From Kitasatospora aureofaciens (GTDB lineage: Bacteria > Actinomycetota > Actinomycetes > Streptomycetales > Streptomycetaceae), in NCBI RefSeq assembly GCF_001188955.3, contig NZ_JPRF03000065.1, positions 62,001-126,000 on the forward strand: DNA of 64,000 bases, written 5' to 3'. The notes beneath the pieces are model-generated. The model saw only the letters and a program-made list of their open reading frames with translations, did no database searches and was not told the DNA's origin. Of this stretch, positions 20,215-28,873 are shown piece after piece. Every line of letters begins with the position of its first letter. Position 1 is the first letter of the stretch. The translations under genes were made by a program, and so were the position numbers.

Positions 20215-21153
20215 ATGACGATCACCGACGAGGACTGCCTCACCGAGACCCTGGCCTTCAACGAGCAGTTCGAGGCCGCCGCCGCGCTCCGCCCGCCACG
20301 CGGGCGGACCCTGGACCCCGCGACACTCGAACACCTGCGGACCAACCGCCTCGGCGGCGACACGCCCCCGGTGCGGCTGCCGCAGGGCCGCGACCGCGGC
20401 CTGCCGGGCGGGGTCACGGTCCGGATCTTCGTTCCCGAGCACGTCGACGGCGTGTACCTGCACATCCACGGTGGCGGCTGGGCCTTCGGCTCGGCGGGCG
20501 GGCAGGACGAGAAGCTGTGGCGCCTGGCCACCGACGCCCGGCTGGCCGTGGTCAGCGTGGACTACCGCCTGGCGCCCGAGCACCCCTTCCCCGCCGGGCC
20601 CGACGACTGCGAGGCGGCCGCCCGCTGGCTGGTGGAGCACGCCGAGGCCGAGTTCGGCACCCGGCGGCTGCTGATCGGCGGCGAGTCGGCCGGCGCCCAC
20701 CTCACCGTCCTGACTCTGCTCCGCCTGCGCGACCGGCACGGCCTCACCGGCGCGTTCCGGGCCGCCCACCTGGCCTTCGGTCCGTACGACCTGTCGATGA
20801 CGCCCAGTCAGCGGCTGTTCGGCTCGCGACGGCTGCTGAGCAACTCCGAGTCGCTCAAGGGGAGTTACGAGCTGTTCACGCCCGATATGACCCCCGAGCA
20901 GCGCCGCGACCCGGAGGTCTCCCCGCTGTACGCCGACCTGACCGGCCTGCCGCCGGCCCGGATGGTCGTCGGCACTGAGGACCCGTTGCTGGACGACTCG
21001 CGCTTCCTCGCCCAGCGGTGGCGGGCGACCGGTGCGCCCGTCCGACTCGACGTGGTGGCCGGCGCGATGCACGGCTTCACCCTGTTCCCGCTGGCCGTCA
21101 CCGAGCGCGAGCACCGGCGGGAGCGGGACTTCCTGGCGGCCGCAGGACGGTAG
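20215..21153 (+). CDS. Alpha/beta-hydrolase esterase (HSL family)
   Basis: Carboxylesterase/lipase-like enzyme of 312 aa. The oxyanion-hole motif HIHGGGWAFGS (about residues 82-92) defines the hormone-sensitive-lipase family. The nucleophile is in GGESAGAHL, the acid in VGTEDPLLDD, and the base in GAMHGFTLFP. No signal peptide, so it should be cytoplasmic. Eleven bases separate it from the following WYL regulator gene, which may control it. Natural substrate unknown. Confidence 0.92.
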   Translation: MTITDEDCLTETLAFNEQFEAAAALRPPRGRTLDPATLEHLRTNRLGGDTPPVRLPQGRDRGLPGGVTVRIFVPEHVDGVYLHIHGGGWAFGSAGGQDEKLWRLATDARLAVVSVDYRLAPEHPFPAGPDDCEAAARWLVEHAEAEFGTRRLLIGGESAGAHLTVLTLLRLRDRHGLTGAFRAAHLAFGPYDLSMTPSQRLFGSRRLLSNSESLKGSYELFTPDMTPEQRRDPEVSPLYADLTGLPPARMVVGTEDPLLDDSRFLAQRWRATGAPVRLDVVAGAMHGFTLFPLAVTEREHRRERDFLAAAGR

Positions 21154-21163
21154 CGTCGGCCGC

Positions 21164-21904
21164 ATGGATCGCACCCCCCGGCTCTACGCACTGGTGGAGG
21201 AGCTGCGCGCGGCGGCGCCCCGGCCCCTGACGGTCGCCGCGCTCGCCGCCCGCTTCGAGGTGAGCACTCGCACCGTACAGCGCGACCTCCAGGCGCTGAT
21301 GACGGCGGGCGTTCCGGTGCGCACCATCACCGGGCGCGGCGGCGGCTGGTCGATCGACCCGGCGATGACCCTCCCGCCGATCCGCTTCACCCCCGAAGAG
21401 GCCTCCGCCCTGGTCACCGCGCTGGCGGCGGCCGACGCCTCCGCCCCGTACGCCGGGGCGGCCCGTACGGCCTCGCAGAAGATCACGGCCTCGATGAGCG
21501 GCCCCGCCTCCACGGCGGCCCGGGACCTCGCCGCCCGGATCGTCGCGCTGCCGGCCCGCTCCGCCGAGTCGGTCCGCACGGCCGTCGAGCGGGCCCTCAC
21601 CGAGAGCACGGTGCTGCGGCTGTCCTACCTGGACGCGGTCGGGCGGGAGAGCGACCGGCTGGTCGAACCGGCCGGGCTGCTCACCGCCGACGGCAAGTGG
21701 TACCTGATCGCCTGGTGCCGCACCCGGCAGGCCGGCCGGGGCTTCCGGCTTGACCGCATCACGGCGGCGGCCCCGACCGGGGAACCGGCGCCGCCGCACG
21801 ACCTGTCCGCCCTGCTGCTCGGCTCGACCGCCGCGGGCGCGGTGCGGCCGGCGGCGCTGGGAGCGCTGGTGGCGCCGGGGGTGTCGGGACCCCTCCGGCC
21901 GTGA
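21164..21904 (+). CDS. HTH/WYL-domain transcriptional regulator (YafY type)
   Basis: 246-aa regulator with a DeoR-like helix-turn-helix at the N-terminus (LTVAALAARFEVSTRTVQRDLQALMTAGVPV, about 20-55, split by motif) and a WYL ligand-sensing domain (about 140-215), where the usual Trp-Tyr-Leu appears as KWYLIAWC. WYL domains bind small ligands or nucleic acids. Direct linkage to the esterase gene suggests a local control function. Confidence 0.88.
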   Translation: MDRTPRLYALVEELRAAAPRPLTVAALAARFEVSTRTVQRDLQALMTAGVPVRTITGRGGGWSIDPAMTLPPIRFTPEEASALVTALAAADASAPYAGAARTASQKITASMSGPASTAARDLAARIVALPARSAESVRTAVERALTESTVLRLSYLDAVGRESDRLVEPAGLLTADGKWYLIAWCRTRQAGRGFRLDRITAAAPTGEPAPPHDLSALLLGSTAAGAVRPAALGALVAPGVSGPLRP

Positions 21905-21911
21905 AGGTCGC

Positions 21912-22772
21912 TCAGCCCGCCACGGTGGCGTTCGCCGCGGGTGCGCCGAAGCGGGCGAGGTAGTGCCACACCTTCTTGACCGCCTGCGGGTCGTGCCGGC
22001 CGGTCTCGGCGGCGGCGCCGACGATGCGCGGATCGAGCAGGCCGTCCACGGCGATCTGCGTACCCAGGTCGACGAACTCCTGCCCGCGGTAGCCGGGGTG
22101 CCGACGGAGCTCCTGGACGGTGAGCCGGAATCCGGGGTGCCACTCCACCGGGCAGGGGAGGCGGCGGGCCGACTCCTCGACGGCCGTGCCCCGGTAGCAC
22201 GGGTCCAGCACCAGGGCCTCGATGTCCCGGGCGAGCCGGACCGGGCCGTGGACCTGCGCCTCGATGTAGTCGTCGAGGGCGTCCTGGCGGCCGGCCAGGG
22301 CGAGTTCGACCAGCCGCATGCGGTCCGCGGTGCCGAAGTCCTCCGGCTCCAGGAAGCTGTCCGGGTAGCAGAAGGTGGTGCGCTCCAGCGCGTGGGCGGC
22401 GAGCCGGAAGTGGGCGGAGCCGAAGCGCGGCGCGGCGCCGACCGGCTTGCGGCGGTAGTCCAGCGCCCCGTAGGCGGGCCGTTCGGCGGGCGCGGCTTCG
22501 TCGTAGGCGCGGTCGAAGATCCGACTCTCCCACCGCCACCGGTCCCCGCCGGGGTGGGCGGTCAGGCCGCCGTTGCTCGTGCCGGTGGCGAACTGGGAGA
22601 GGTAGACGCCGCCCTCGGCGAGGGCGTCCAGGATCGGCCTGCCGTGGGAGGAGCGGTCCGGGTGGAAGTTGAGGGTCACCCGCAGGGTCGGATCGACGGG
22701 CGGGCCCGAGGACAGCGCGGCCACGTGGTCGAGGGCCCGCTGCTGCGGTGTCCGGACGGCTTCGGAGGTCAT
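21912..22772 (-). CDS. DUF3626 protein
   Basis: 286 aa from ATG 22772 (MTSEAVRTPQQRALDHVAALS). It matches DUF3626, with TLNFHPDR, YLSQFATGTSNGG, RPAYGALDYRR, GSAHFRLAAHALERTTF and ALVLDPCYRGT as recognisable segments. Some DUF3626-like proteins resemble the ADP-ribosyltransferase-type toxin fold, but this is not established here. It ends 8 bases from the convergent WYL gene. Function unknown. Confidence 0.82.
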   Translation of the reverse strand: MTSEAVRTPQQRALDHVAALSSGPPVDPTLRVTLNFHPDRSSHGRPILDALAEGGVYLSQFATGTSNGGLTAHPGGDRWRWESRIFDRAYDEAAPAERPAYGALDYRRKPVGAAPRFGSAHFRLAAHALERTTFCYPDSFLEPEDFGTADRMRLVELALAGRQDALDDYIEAQVHGPVRLARDIEALVLDPCYRGTAVEESARRLPCPVEWHPGFRLTVQELRRHPGYRGQEFVDLGTQIAVDGLLDPRIVGAAAETGRHDPQAVKKVWHYLARFGAPAANATVAG

Positions 22773-22835
22773 ACGGGTAGTGTCGCGCGGGGAGGCTGGC
22801 CGGTGCACCGGGTTTCCGTCCGCCCCCGGGCGCCC

Positions 22836-23069
22836 TCAGGGGTGGTGCTTGTGCAGGTCGTCGGTGAACAGGCCGTGGCCGTTGTGGACGGCCACGCTGG
22901 TGTAGGTGCTGCGCATCTGGGCGGCCTGGGCGGTCCGGTGCTGCTCGACCGACAGGCCCTCGATCTCGCCCGCCCAGTGCCGGCGGGCCCGCTCCCGCCG
23001 CACCAGGAACAGGGTGGTGCCGACGACGGTGGCCACCAGCGCGACCAGGAACACGAGAACGAAGCCCAT
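22836..23069 (-). CDS. Small membrane-anchored protein
   Basis: 77 aa. One N-terminal transmembrane segment (GFVLVFLVALVATVVGTTLF) is followed by a basic RRERARRHWAG and a hydrophilic His-rich tail ending in LHKHHP. The ATG at 23069 has a good AAGGGG site upstream. No family recognised. It is transcribed away from the MFS gene at 23165. Confidence 0.7.
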   Translation of the reverse strand: MGFVLVFLVALVATVVGTTLFLVRRERARRHWAGEIEGLSVEQHRTAQAAQMRSTYTSVAVHNGHGLFTDDLHKHHP

Positions 23070-23164
23070 GGAATCCCCTTCCCCTCCGGGCCTGATCATT
23101 GCACGAACCAGCGTGGCGCGGTAAGGGCCGCCGCACCTCGACGGAATGAAGTAGCTTGAGGCGC

Positions 23165-24433
23165 ATGGCAGATGACAGCCCGGGAGCCGCATCCGAGGTC
23201 ACCGCTCCCTCCTCCCGCGGGGCCGTGGCCGCCCTGATGTTCTCCCAGGGCGTCGGCGTGGCGGGCACCCAGGTCACGGCGCTGGCGCTGCCCACGCTGG
23301 CGATCCTCCTGCTGGACGCCGGACCGCTGGCGGCCTCGCTGGTCTTCGCCCTGGAGTACGGGATCCAGGGGCTGACCGGGCCGTTCGCCGGGGTGCTGGT
23401 CGACCGGGTCGCCTCCCGTCGGCGGCTGCTGATCGCGGTGGACGTCGTCCAGCTGCTGCTGGTCGCCACCGTCCCGCTGGCCCATGCCGTCGGCGCGTTG
23501 ACCCTGGTCCAGCTCTATGCGGTCGCGGCCGTCTCCGGTGCGCTGGGCGGGGTCACCGCCATCGCGGTGCCGACCGTGGTGGCCGACTTCGTGCCCCGGG
23601 ACGGCCTGGTGGCGGTCAACGCCAAGCTGGCCGGGGCCCGTTCGGCCGGTCAGATCGCCGGGCCGGGGCTGGCGGCCGCGCTGGTGCAGGCGGTGGGCGC
23701 GGCCACCGCGATGGTGGCGGACGCGGTGAGCTACGGGCTGTCCGCGCTGGCCATGAGCCTCCCCCGGCTCCGGCGGGACGAGGAGCCGGAGCGGGCGGCG
23801 GCGCGTCCCGGGATCGCCGATTCGCTGCGGGAGGGGATCGACGTCCTGCGCGACCAGCCGCTGCTGGCCCGGCTCGCCGTCGCCGCGGCCGCCCTCAACC
23901 TCGGCGGGGCCGGGCTCGGCGGCCTCTTCGTCTACTTCGCCTACCAGGTCGTGGACCTGGGCCCCGGTGAACTCGGGCTGACCCAGGCCGTCTACAGCAT
24001 CGCCGCGGTGACGGCGGTGTTCACCGCGAAGCGGGTCGTCCGGCGCGTCGGCCTGACCAGGGTGATCCCGCTCTTCGGTCCGCTCGCCGCCGGCGCCCTG
24101 TTCCTGATCCCGCTGGCTTCGCTCGGGGCCGCGCTCCCGGTGCTGATCACCTACCAGCTGGTGTTCGGGTTCTGCGCGACGGTCTGGAGCGTCAGTTGGG
24201 TGACCCTCCAGCAACGCCTGTCCCCGCCAGAGCAGTTGGGGAGGGTGCTCGGACTGTCCCGCTCGATCGGCCAGCTGGTGGTGCCGGTGGGAGCGTTGCT
24301 GGGCGGCGCACTGGCCGGCGCGGTCGGTACCACCGGGGCGCTGGCGGTCTTCGCCTCGATCGCCCTGGCCGGCACCCTCGCGGTGGCCGCCACCCGCTCC
24401 CAGCCGGCCCTGCCCGGGGCCGGTCGGGCGTGA
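23165..24433 (+). CDS. MFS transporter
   Basis: Major-facilitator exporter of 422 aa with about twelve hydrophobic segments. The loop 2-3 motif appears as GVLVDRVASRRRLLI, typical of the MFS_3/enterobactin-exporter-like branch. A cytosolic loop after segment 6 contains RLRRDEEPERAAARP. The ATG at 23165 is chosen over an in-frame upstream start. Substrate unknown; possible drug or metabolite efflux. It stands alone between a small membrane gene and a hydrolase gene. Confidence 0.88.
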   Translation: MADDSPGAASEVTAPSSRGAVAALMFSQGVGVAGTQVTALALPTLAILLLDAGPLAASLVFALEYGIQGLTGPFAGVLVDRVASRRRLLIAVDVVQLLLVATVPLAHAVGALTLVQLYAVAAVSGALGGVTAIAVPTVVADFVPRDGLVAVNAKLAGARSAGQIAGPGLAAALVQAVGAATAMVADAVSYGLSALAMSLPRLRRDEEPERAAARPGIADSLREGIDVLRDQPLLARLAVAAAALNLGGAGLGGLFVYFAYQVVDLGPGELGLTQAVYSIAAVTAVFTAKRVVRRVGLTRVIPLFGPLAAGALFLIPLASLGAALPVLITYQLVFGFCATVWSVSWVTLQQRLSPPEQLGRVLGLSRSIGQLVVPVGALLGGALAGAVGTTGALAVFASIALAGTLAVAATRSQPALPGAGRA

Positions 24434-24483
24434 AGTGCCAAGCGCCCTCCGGTGCAGGGCAGTTCGGCGGGTAGCCTGCGCTC

Positions 24484-25095
24484 ATGTCCTCTCCTGCCGC
24501 CCTCGGTCTTCCCACCCGTCTGGACGGCGACCCCGACCGGGTCGCCCTGGTCATCCCCGGCGCCGGCTACTCGCCCGCCCGCCCGCTGCTGCACTTCGCC
24601 GGCTCCGTGCTCCAGCGGCACGGCTGGACGGTCCAGGAACTGTGGTGGCATGTTCCGGACGCCTTCCGCGAGTTCACGACGGACGACCGGATCGACTGGG
24701 TCGAACGGCAGGTCGCCGAAGCGGTCGACGCCGAACACGGCGCCTGCCGACTGCTGGTCGGTAAGTCACTGGGCAGCTTCGCCGCCGGGCTCGCCGCCGA
24801 CCGGAACCTCGCGGCCGCCTGGCTGACCCCCGTACTGACCCTCGACCACGTGACCCGCGCCCTCCACCGGGCCTGCGCCCCTACCCTCCTCATCGGCGGC
24901 AGCGCCGACGACCTGTGGAGCCGCACCGTCGCCGACTCGACCGGCCACCAGGTCCTCGAACTCCCCGCCGCCGACCACGGCCTCGAACTGCCCCACGACC
25001 CGGTCGGCTCGGTCGACACCCTGCGCGAGGTCGTCGCACGACTGGATGGCTTCATCGGCTCGCTGGCGCCCGGCGACGGGCCGACACCGGGCTGA
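24484..25095 (+). CDS. Small alpha/beta-hydrolase
   Basis: 203-aa hydrolase of the KANL3/Tex30-like type. Catalytic elements are the nucleophile elbow GKSLGS, an acid in IGGSADDLW, and a His in AADHGLELP. The oxyanion region is VIPGAGYSPARPLLHF. It has no signal peptide. Its substrate is unknown. It lies 50 bases after the MFS gene and could share its transcript. Confidence 0.83.
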   Translation: MSSPAALGLPTRLDGDPDRVALVIPGAGYSPARPLLHFAGSVLQRHGWTVQELWWHVPDAFREFTTDDRIDWVERQVAEAVDAEHGACRLLVGKSLGSFAAGLAADRNLAAAWLTPVLTLDHVTRALHRACAPTLLIGGSADDLWSRTVADSTGHQVLELPAADHGLELPHDPVGSVDTLREVVARLDGFIGSLAPGDGPTPG

Positions 25096-25101
25096 TGGTT
25101 G

Positions 25102-25536
25102 CTATGCGGGACTTCCGCCGGGCTCGGCGCCCGGCACCCAGCCCGGCGCGGTGACCGGCAGGTCGCGTTCGTCGGCCGCTTCGGCGAGGCGCTTGTCGTA
25201 GGTGACGAAGGCGGTGAGCGCGTGTTCCAGGTGCTCGGCACTGGCGAGGTGAATGGCGTCGAGCGTGCGCGGGTGCCGGGTGGGGAAGCGGCTGGCGGCC
25301 CGAAGGACCGGGTCGGACAGGCGGACGCGGAGCACGCGGTCCAGTAGGTCCGCCGCGGCATCCAGCACCTGCTGCGGCGCGCCGACCCGGATGAGCGCGC
25401 GCGGGACTTCGACCTGGGCCAGGGCACTGGTCGCATGTCCCTCGGAGCCGTGCGACGAGAGGAACGTGCGGAGCGCGGCGGACTCGGTTTCCGTAACCAG
25501 GAGCTTGAGGAGCGCGCAGGAGTCGAGGTAGATCAA
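25102..25536 (-). CDS. vapC: PIN-domain toxin (VapC-like)
   Basis: 144-aa PIN-domain ribonuclease toxin of a type II toxin-antitoxin pair. The acidic active-site residues are recognisable: Asp5 in MIYLDSCALLK, Glu43 in AQVEVPRA, Asp in TLDAIHLASA, and Asp in FVTYDKRLAEAA. It starts with TTG, whose bases overlap the antitoxin stop (TTGA), so it is translationally coupled to the antitoxin. VapC toxins usually cleave tRNA or rRNA; the target here is unknown. Confidence 0.9.
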   Translation of the reverse strand: MIYLDSCALLKLLVTETESAALRTFLSSHGSEGHATSALAQVEVPRALIRVGAPQQVLDAAADLLDRVLRVRLSDPVLRAASRFPTRHPRTLDAIHLASAEHLEHALTAFVTYDKRLAEAADERDLPVTAPGWVPGAEPGGSPA

Positions 25537-25826
25537 CGGTCTTCTTCCTCGCGCATCCTGTGCAGGGCCTCGCTGGCGGACGGGAGCCGGACGTCGACCG
25601 TGGGCGGGGTCCAGTCGGCCAGTCCACGCGCGGTGGCGGCGTTCTCCGGGTCGATGGTGCCGTCGCGCACGAGGTCCTCCAGCACCCGCTGCTCGGGGTC
25701 GGGTGGCGAGAGCACGGCGATCAGCCGCCCGTTTCGGGTGATCTCGACACGCTCCCCGGCCGCGACCCGGTCGATCAATTCGCTGGCGTGCTGCTGGAGC
25801 TGCCGGATGGGAACTCTGGCTGTCAT
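25533..25826 (-). CDS. vapB: Phd/YefM-type antitoxin (VapB-like)
   Basis: 97-aa antitoxin. The N-terminus MTARVPIRQLQQHASELIDRVAAGE followed by VEITRNGRLIAVLSP is the Phd/YefM DNA-binding fold. The C-terminal half is charged and should wrap the toxin (LHRMREEEDR). ATG at 25826. It overlaps the toxin gene by 4 bases. Autoregulation of the pair is expected for the family, but no palindrome is obvious upstream. Confidence 0.9.
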   Translation of the reverse strand: MTARVPIRQLQQHASELIDRVAAGERVEITRNGRLIAVLSPPDPEQRVLEDLVRDGTIDPENAATARGLADWTPPTVDVRLPSASEALHRMREEEDR

Positions 25827-25970
25827 ACGACTCACGGTAGGGCGGACCGTGCGGCGACCGTGAGCAGTGTGCGTCGATTTCACCCTCATGAGCGTCATCC
25901 CCTCCCGGGAAGCCGGTCGGCCGCTGGCTCGACGGGCTGCACGCGTGGAGAAGGGGACACGGAAGGAAGC

Positions 25971-26003
25971 GGCCCCGCGACCGGAGGAACCGGTCGCGGG
26001 GCC
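25971..26003. terminator. Strong stem-loop after the DHA2 exporter
   Basis: Perfect 14-bp stem (GGCCCCGCGACCGG with CCGGTCGCGGGGCC) and a 5-base loop, 35 bases beyond the stop of the minus-strand MFS gene. Confidence 0.85.
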
Positions 26004-26038
26004 GTACGCCGTCGCCCTGGGCCCGTGGCCCCTGGGGC

Positions 26039-27484
26039 TCAGCCGATGGAGCGGGGCAGGCGGGTGGTCAGGTACAGCACGGTGAAGGAGCCGAGCAACT
26101 GGATGCCCAGGCACAGGGCGAGCGCGCGGCCCATGCCGAGGCTGGGGGAGAGGGAGAGGTAGAGGGTGCCGAGGGTGGCGACGCCGAGGGCGAGACTCGA
26201 CTGCTGGCTGGTGGCGAGGACGCCGCTGCCGACGCCGGCCCGGGCGGCGGGCACCTTGGAGAGGACGACCCGGAACAGCGGGGTGCCGATCAGGCCCTGG
26301 CCGATGCCCGCGAGGGCGACGCCGGGTGCCATCCGCAGCGGGGAGAAGTGGTCCGCGTCGGCGAGGACGGTCAGCGCGATGGTGGTGAGACCGACGGCCT
26401 GGATGACGGCGCCGGCGCTGAGCACCCGGCTGCCCCAGCGCCCGATCAGCCGCGGGCCGGAGAGCGAGGCGGTGAAGTAGCCGACGGCCATCGGGACGAG
26501 CGCCCAGCCGGCCGCGACCACGCCGAGCTGGAGGCCCTGCTGGAGGGCGACCGCGATGACGAACATGAAGCCGCCGAAGCCCGCGAAGTAGGGGACGGCG
26601 ATGCCGAGTCCGCGCCGCATCTCGGGGATCCGCAGCAGGGTGGGCGGCACCAGCGGGACGGCCCCGCGCTGTTCGGCGCGGCGCTCGACCAGGGCGAAGG
26701 CGGTCGCGAACACCGGGAACAGGGCGAGCAGCACCCAGGACCAGAGCGGCCAGCCGGCCGCCCGGCCCTCCATCAGCGGGACGAGCAGCGAGAGCAGGGT
26801 CGCGGTGAGCAGGGCGGTGCCGGGCACGTCCACCGCGGCGGCCTGGGTGGCCCGGCTCTCCGGCACGTACCGGACGGCGAGGACGACGGCGAGCAGCGCG
26901 AACGGCACGTTCAGCAGGAAGACCGAGCGCCAGCCGGTGCCGAACACGTCGGCGGCGACCAGCATCCCGCCGAGCACCTGCCCGATCACCACGGAGATGC
27001 CGCCGACCGCGCCGTAGACGCTGAGCGCGCGGCCTCGCCGGGCGCCGTCGGTGGCGGCGGTGATGGTGCCGAGCACCTGCGGGATCAGCAGCGCGGCCGA
27101 GGCGCCCTGGGCGGCCCGGGCGGCGACCAGGGACCAGGCGTCGGGGGCGAGGCCGCAGGCCAGCGACGTGAGGGCGAAGGTGGCGGCACCGACGACGAAG
27201 AGCCGGCGGCGGCCGAAGATGTCGCCGAGCCGCCCGCCGAGGACGAGCAGGACGGCGAAGGCGATGCCGTAGCCGGCGGCGACGAGTTCCAGGACGGCGG
27301 GTCCGGCGGCCAGGTCCTTGTCGATGGTGGGCAGGGCGACGTTGACGATGAAGAAGTCGAGCATCGGCAGGAACGCGCCGAGCAGGACGGTGACCAGTCC
27401 GGCGGTGCCGAGGGTGGGGGTGTGGGGAGCGGCTACGGGGGCGGTCCGGGTCGGGGCCGGGGCGACGGCGAGTTGTTGAGTCAC
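26039..27484 (-). CDS. DHA2-type MFS multidrug exporter
   Basis: 481-aa exporter of the EmrB/QacA type with about fourteen hydrophobic segments. Motifs are LPMLDFFIVNVALPTI in segment 1, GGRLGDIFGRRRLF (motif A), and GQVLGGMLVAADVFGTGWRSVFLLNVPFA around the motif C region (split here by loops). Starts at GTG. It is divergent from an XRE/MmyB-type regulator with inverted repeats in the 102-bp gap, so substrate-induced control is likely. Substrate unknown. Confidence 0.9.
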   Translation of the reverse strand: MTQQLAVAPAPTRTAPVAAPHTPTLGTAGLVTVLLGAFLPMLDFFIVNVALPTIDKDLAAGPAVLELVAAGYGIAFAVLLVLGGRLGDIFGRRRLFVVGAATFALTSLACGLAPDAWSLVAARAAQGASAALLIPQVLGTITAATDGARRGRALSVYGAVGGISVVIGQVLGGMLVAADVFGTGWRSVFLLNVPFALLAVVLAVRYVPESRATQAAAVDVPGTALLTATLLSLLVPLMEGRAAGWPLWSWVLLALFPVFATAFALVERRAEQRGAVPLVPPTLLRIPEMRRGLGIAVPYFAGFGGFMFVIAVALQQGLQLGVVAAGWALVPMAVGYFTASLSGPRLIGRWGSRVLSAGAVIQAVGLTTIALTVLADADHFSPLRMAPGVALAGIGQGLIGTPLFRVVLSKVPAARAGVGSGVLATSQQSSLALGVATLGTLYLSLSPSLGMGRALALCLGIQLLGSFTVLYLTTRLPRSIG

Positions 27485-27511
27485 GGGTCATACGATCCGC
27501 CGCTTCGTACC

Positions 27512-27521
27512 CTGGTACCAG
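27512..27521. promoter_or_regulatory. Palindrome between exporter and regulator
   Basis: CTGGTACCAG, a perfect 10-bp palindrome sharing its half-site with the repeat at 27533-27553. Candidate operator for the XRE/MmyB-like regulator. Confidence 0.5.
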
Positions 27522-27532
27522 AGTGTGGTTAT

Positions 27533-27553
27533 CCAGGTATAAGAAGTACCTGG
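27533..27553. promoter_or_regulatory. Inverted repeat between exporter and regulator
   Basis: CCAGGTA (27533-27539) and TACCTGG (27547-27553), perfect 7-bp arms with a 7-base A-rich spacer. Located 34 bases before the regulator start. Confidence 0.55.
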
Positions 27554-27586
27554 CAACAGGCTGCGGCGTGCCGCATGCTGGGGAGC

Positions 27587-28474
27587 ATGAGCCTGATGAC
27601 CCCGGCCGCGCAAGCCCGTCCCGCTGTCGCCGGACCGCACCGCGGCACCCCGGACGAGGCCCGCCGACACGACCTGGCGGCGTTCCTGCGCAGCCGCCGC
27701 GAGCGCATCGCGCCCGAGCAGGTGGGCCTGCCGATGACCGGCCGCCGCCGTACGCCGGGGCTGCGCCGCGAGGAGGTGGCGCAGCTGGCCGCCGTCGGCG
27801 TGACCTGGTACACCTGGCTGGAACAGGGGCGGGACATCCAGGTGTCCGCCCAGGTGCTGGACGCGGTGGCCCGGGCGCTGTTGCTGGACCCGAGCGAGCG
27901 GGCGCACCTGTTCACCCTGGCCGGCGCGGAGGACCCGGCGCCGGTGACGGAGTGCCCCTCGGTGACCCCGAGCGTGCGCCTGGTGCTGGATCAGCTGGCG
28001 CCGTACCCGGCCGCGGTGGTCAACTCCCGCTACGACATCCTGGCGCACAACGCGCCGTACTCCGCGCTGGTCGGCGACCTCCGCGAACTGCCCGTCGAGG
28101 AGCGGAACCTGATGTGGCTGGCGTTCACCCCCTCGCGCTTCCGCGAGGTGCTGATCGACTACCGGACGGAACGGATCGGCATGGTGGCCCGGTTCCGCGC
28201 CGCGATGGCCGACCACTCCGCCGAGCCGGCCTGGAAGGCGCTGCTGGCCCGGCTGCGAAAGGCCTCGCCGGACTTCGAGGAGGAGTGGCAGCGGCACGAG
28301 GTGATGGGGCCGGGCAACGGGATCAAGCGCTTCCTGGTGCCGGGCGTGGGCCTGCTGCGCTGCAGCTACACCAACTTCTGGCTCGGTCCCCGGCTCGGCA
28401 CGCGCCTGATCAGCTACACCCCGCTGGACGACGAGACCCGCGTCCTGATGGACGAGCTCCCGGCCCAGCGTTAA
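27587..28474 (+). CDS. XRE-family regulator with MmyB ligand domain
   Basis: 295-aa regulator. The HTH domain contains RRRTPGLRREEVAQLAAVGVTWYTWLEQGR (about 44-75, family signature of MmyB-like regulators). The C-terminal MmyB ligand-binding, PAS-like domain follows (about 120-290, with NSRYDILAHNAPYSALVGDL and ERNLMWLAFT). Such proteins are often encoded beside the transporter or oxidoreductase they control. Here the divergent gene is a DHA2 exporter, the likely target. Confidence 0.93.
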   Translation: MSLMTPAAQARPAVAGPHRGTPDEARRHDLAAFLRSRRERIAPEQVGLPMTGRRRTPGLRREEVAQLAAVGVTWYTWLEQGRDIQVSAQVLDAVARALLLDPSERAHLFTLAGAEDPAPVTECPSVTPSVRLVLDQLAPYPAAVVNSRYDILAHNAPYSALVGDLRELPVEERNLMWLAFTPSRFREVLIDYRTERIGMVARFRAAMADHSAEPAWKALLARLRKASPDFEEEWQRHEVMGPGNGIKRFLVPGVGLLRCSYTNFWLGPRLGTRLISYTPLDDETRVLMDELPAQR

Positions 28475-28495
28475 GCGTCGGAAGCTGTCCGGCGC

Positions 28496-28873
28496 TCAGC
28501 CGCGTATCGCCTCGCGCCCGAGCAGCACGCACACCGCCGCCAGCGGCAGTTCGACACAGCACGCCATCACCAGCGCGGCGAGCACCGCGTGCCCCGGCCC
28601 GGCGCAGGCGGTGTCGGCCAGTGCGTCCCCGGCCAGCAGCAGCGCCACCGCCCCGCCCAGCCAGGGGGCGGCGGCACTGCGCCGGCGCAGCAGCGCGTCC
28701 AGCGACAGCAGGGCGGCGAACTCCGCGAGGTCCAGCACCACCCACGGCGTCTCGTGGTTGACGGCCAGCAGCATCAGCCAGGGCAGCAGGGCGAAGGCCG
28801 CCAGCCGGGGCAGCTGCCGGAACCGCTCCGGCAGCGCGAACGCCGCTGCGCCGTGGAGGACGGCCGTGGTCAT
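28496..28873 (-). CDS. Hypothetical integral membrane protein
   Basis: 125 aa with three or four hydrophobic segments (about 23-42, 48-60, 68-85 and 92-118) and an Arg-rich turn (LRRRSAAAP). No family recognised. It overlaps the preceding gene by 4 bases (ATGA), so the two are translationally coupled and probably work together. It converges with the XRE regulator, 21 bases apart. Confidence 0.72.
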   Translation of the reverse strand: MTTAVLHGAAAFALPERFRQLPRLAAFALLPWLMLLAVNHETPWVVLDLAEFAALLSLDALLRRRSAAAPWLGGAVALLLAGDALADTACAGPGHAVLAALVMACCVELPLAAVCVLLGREAIRG

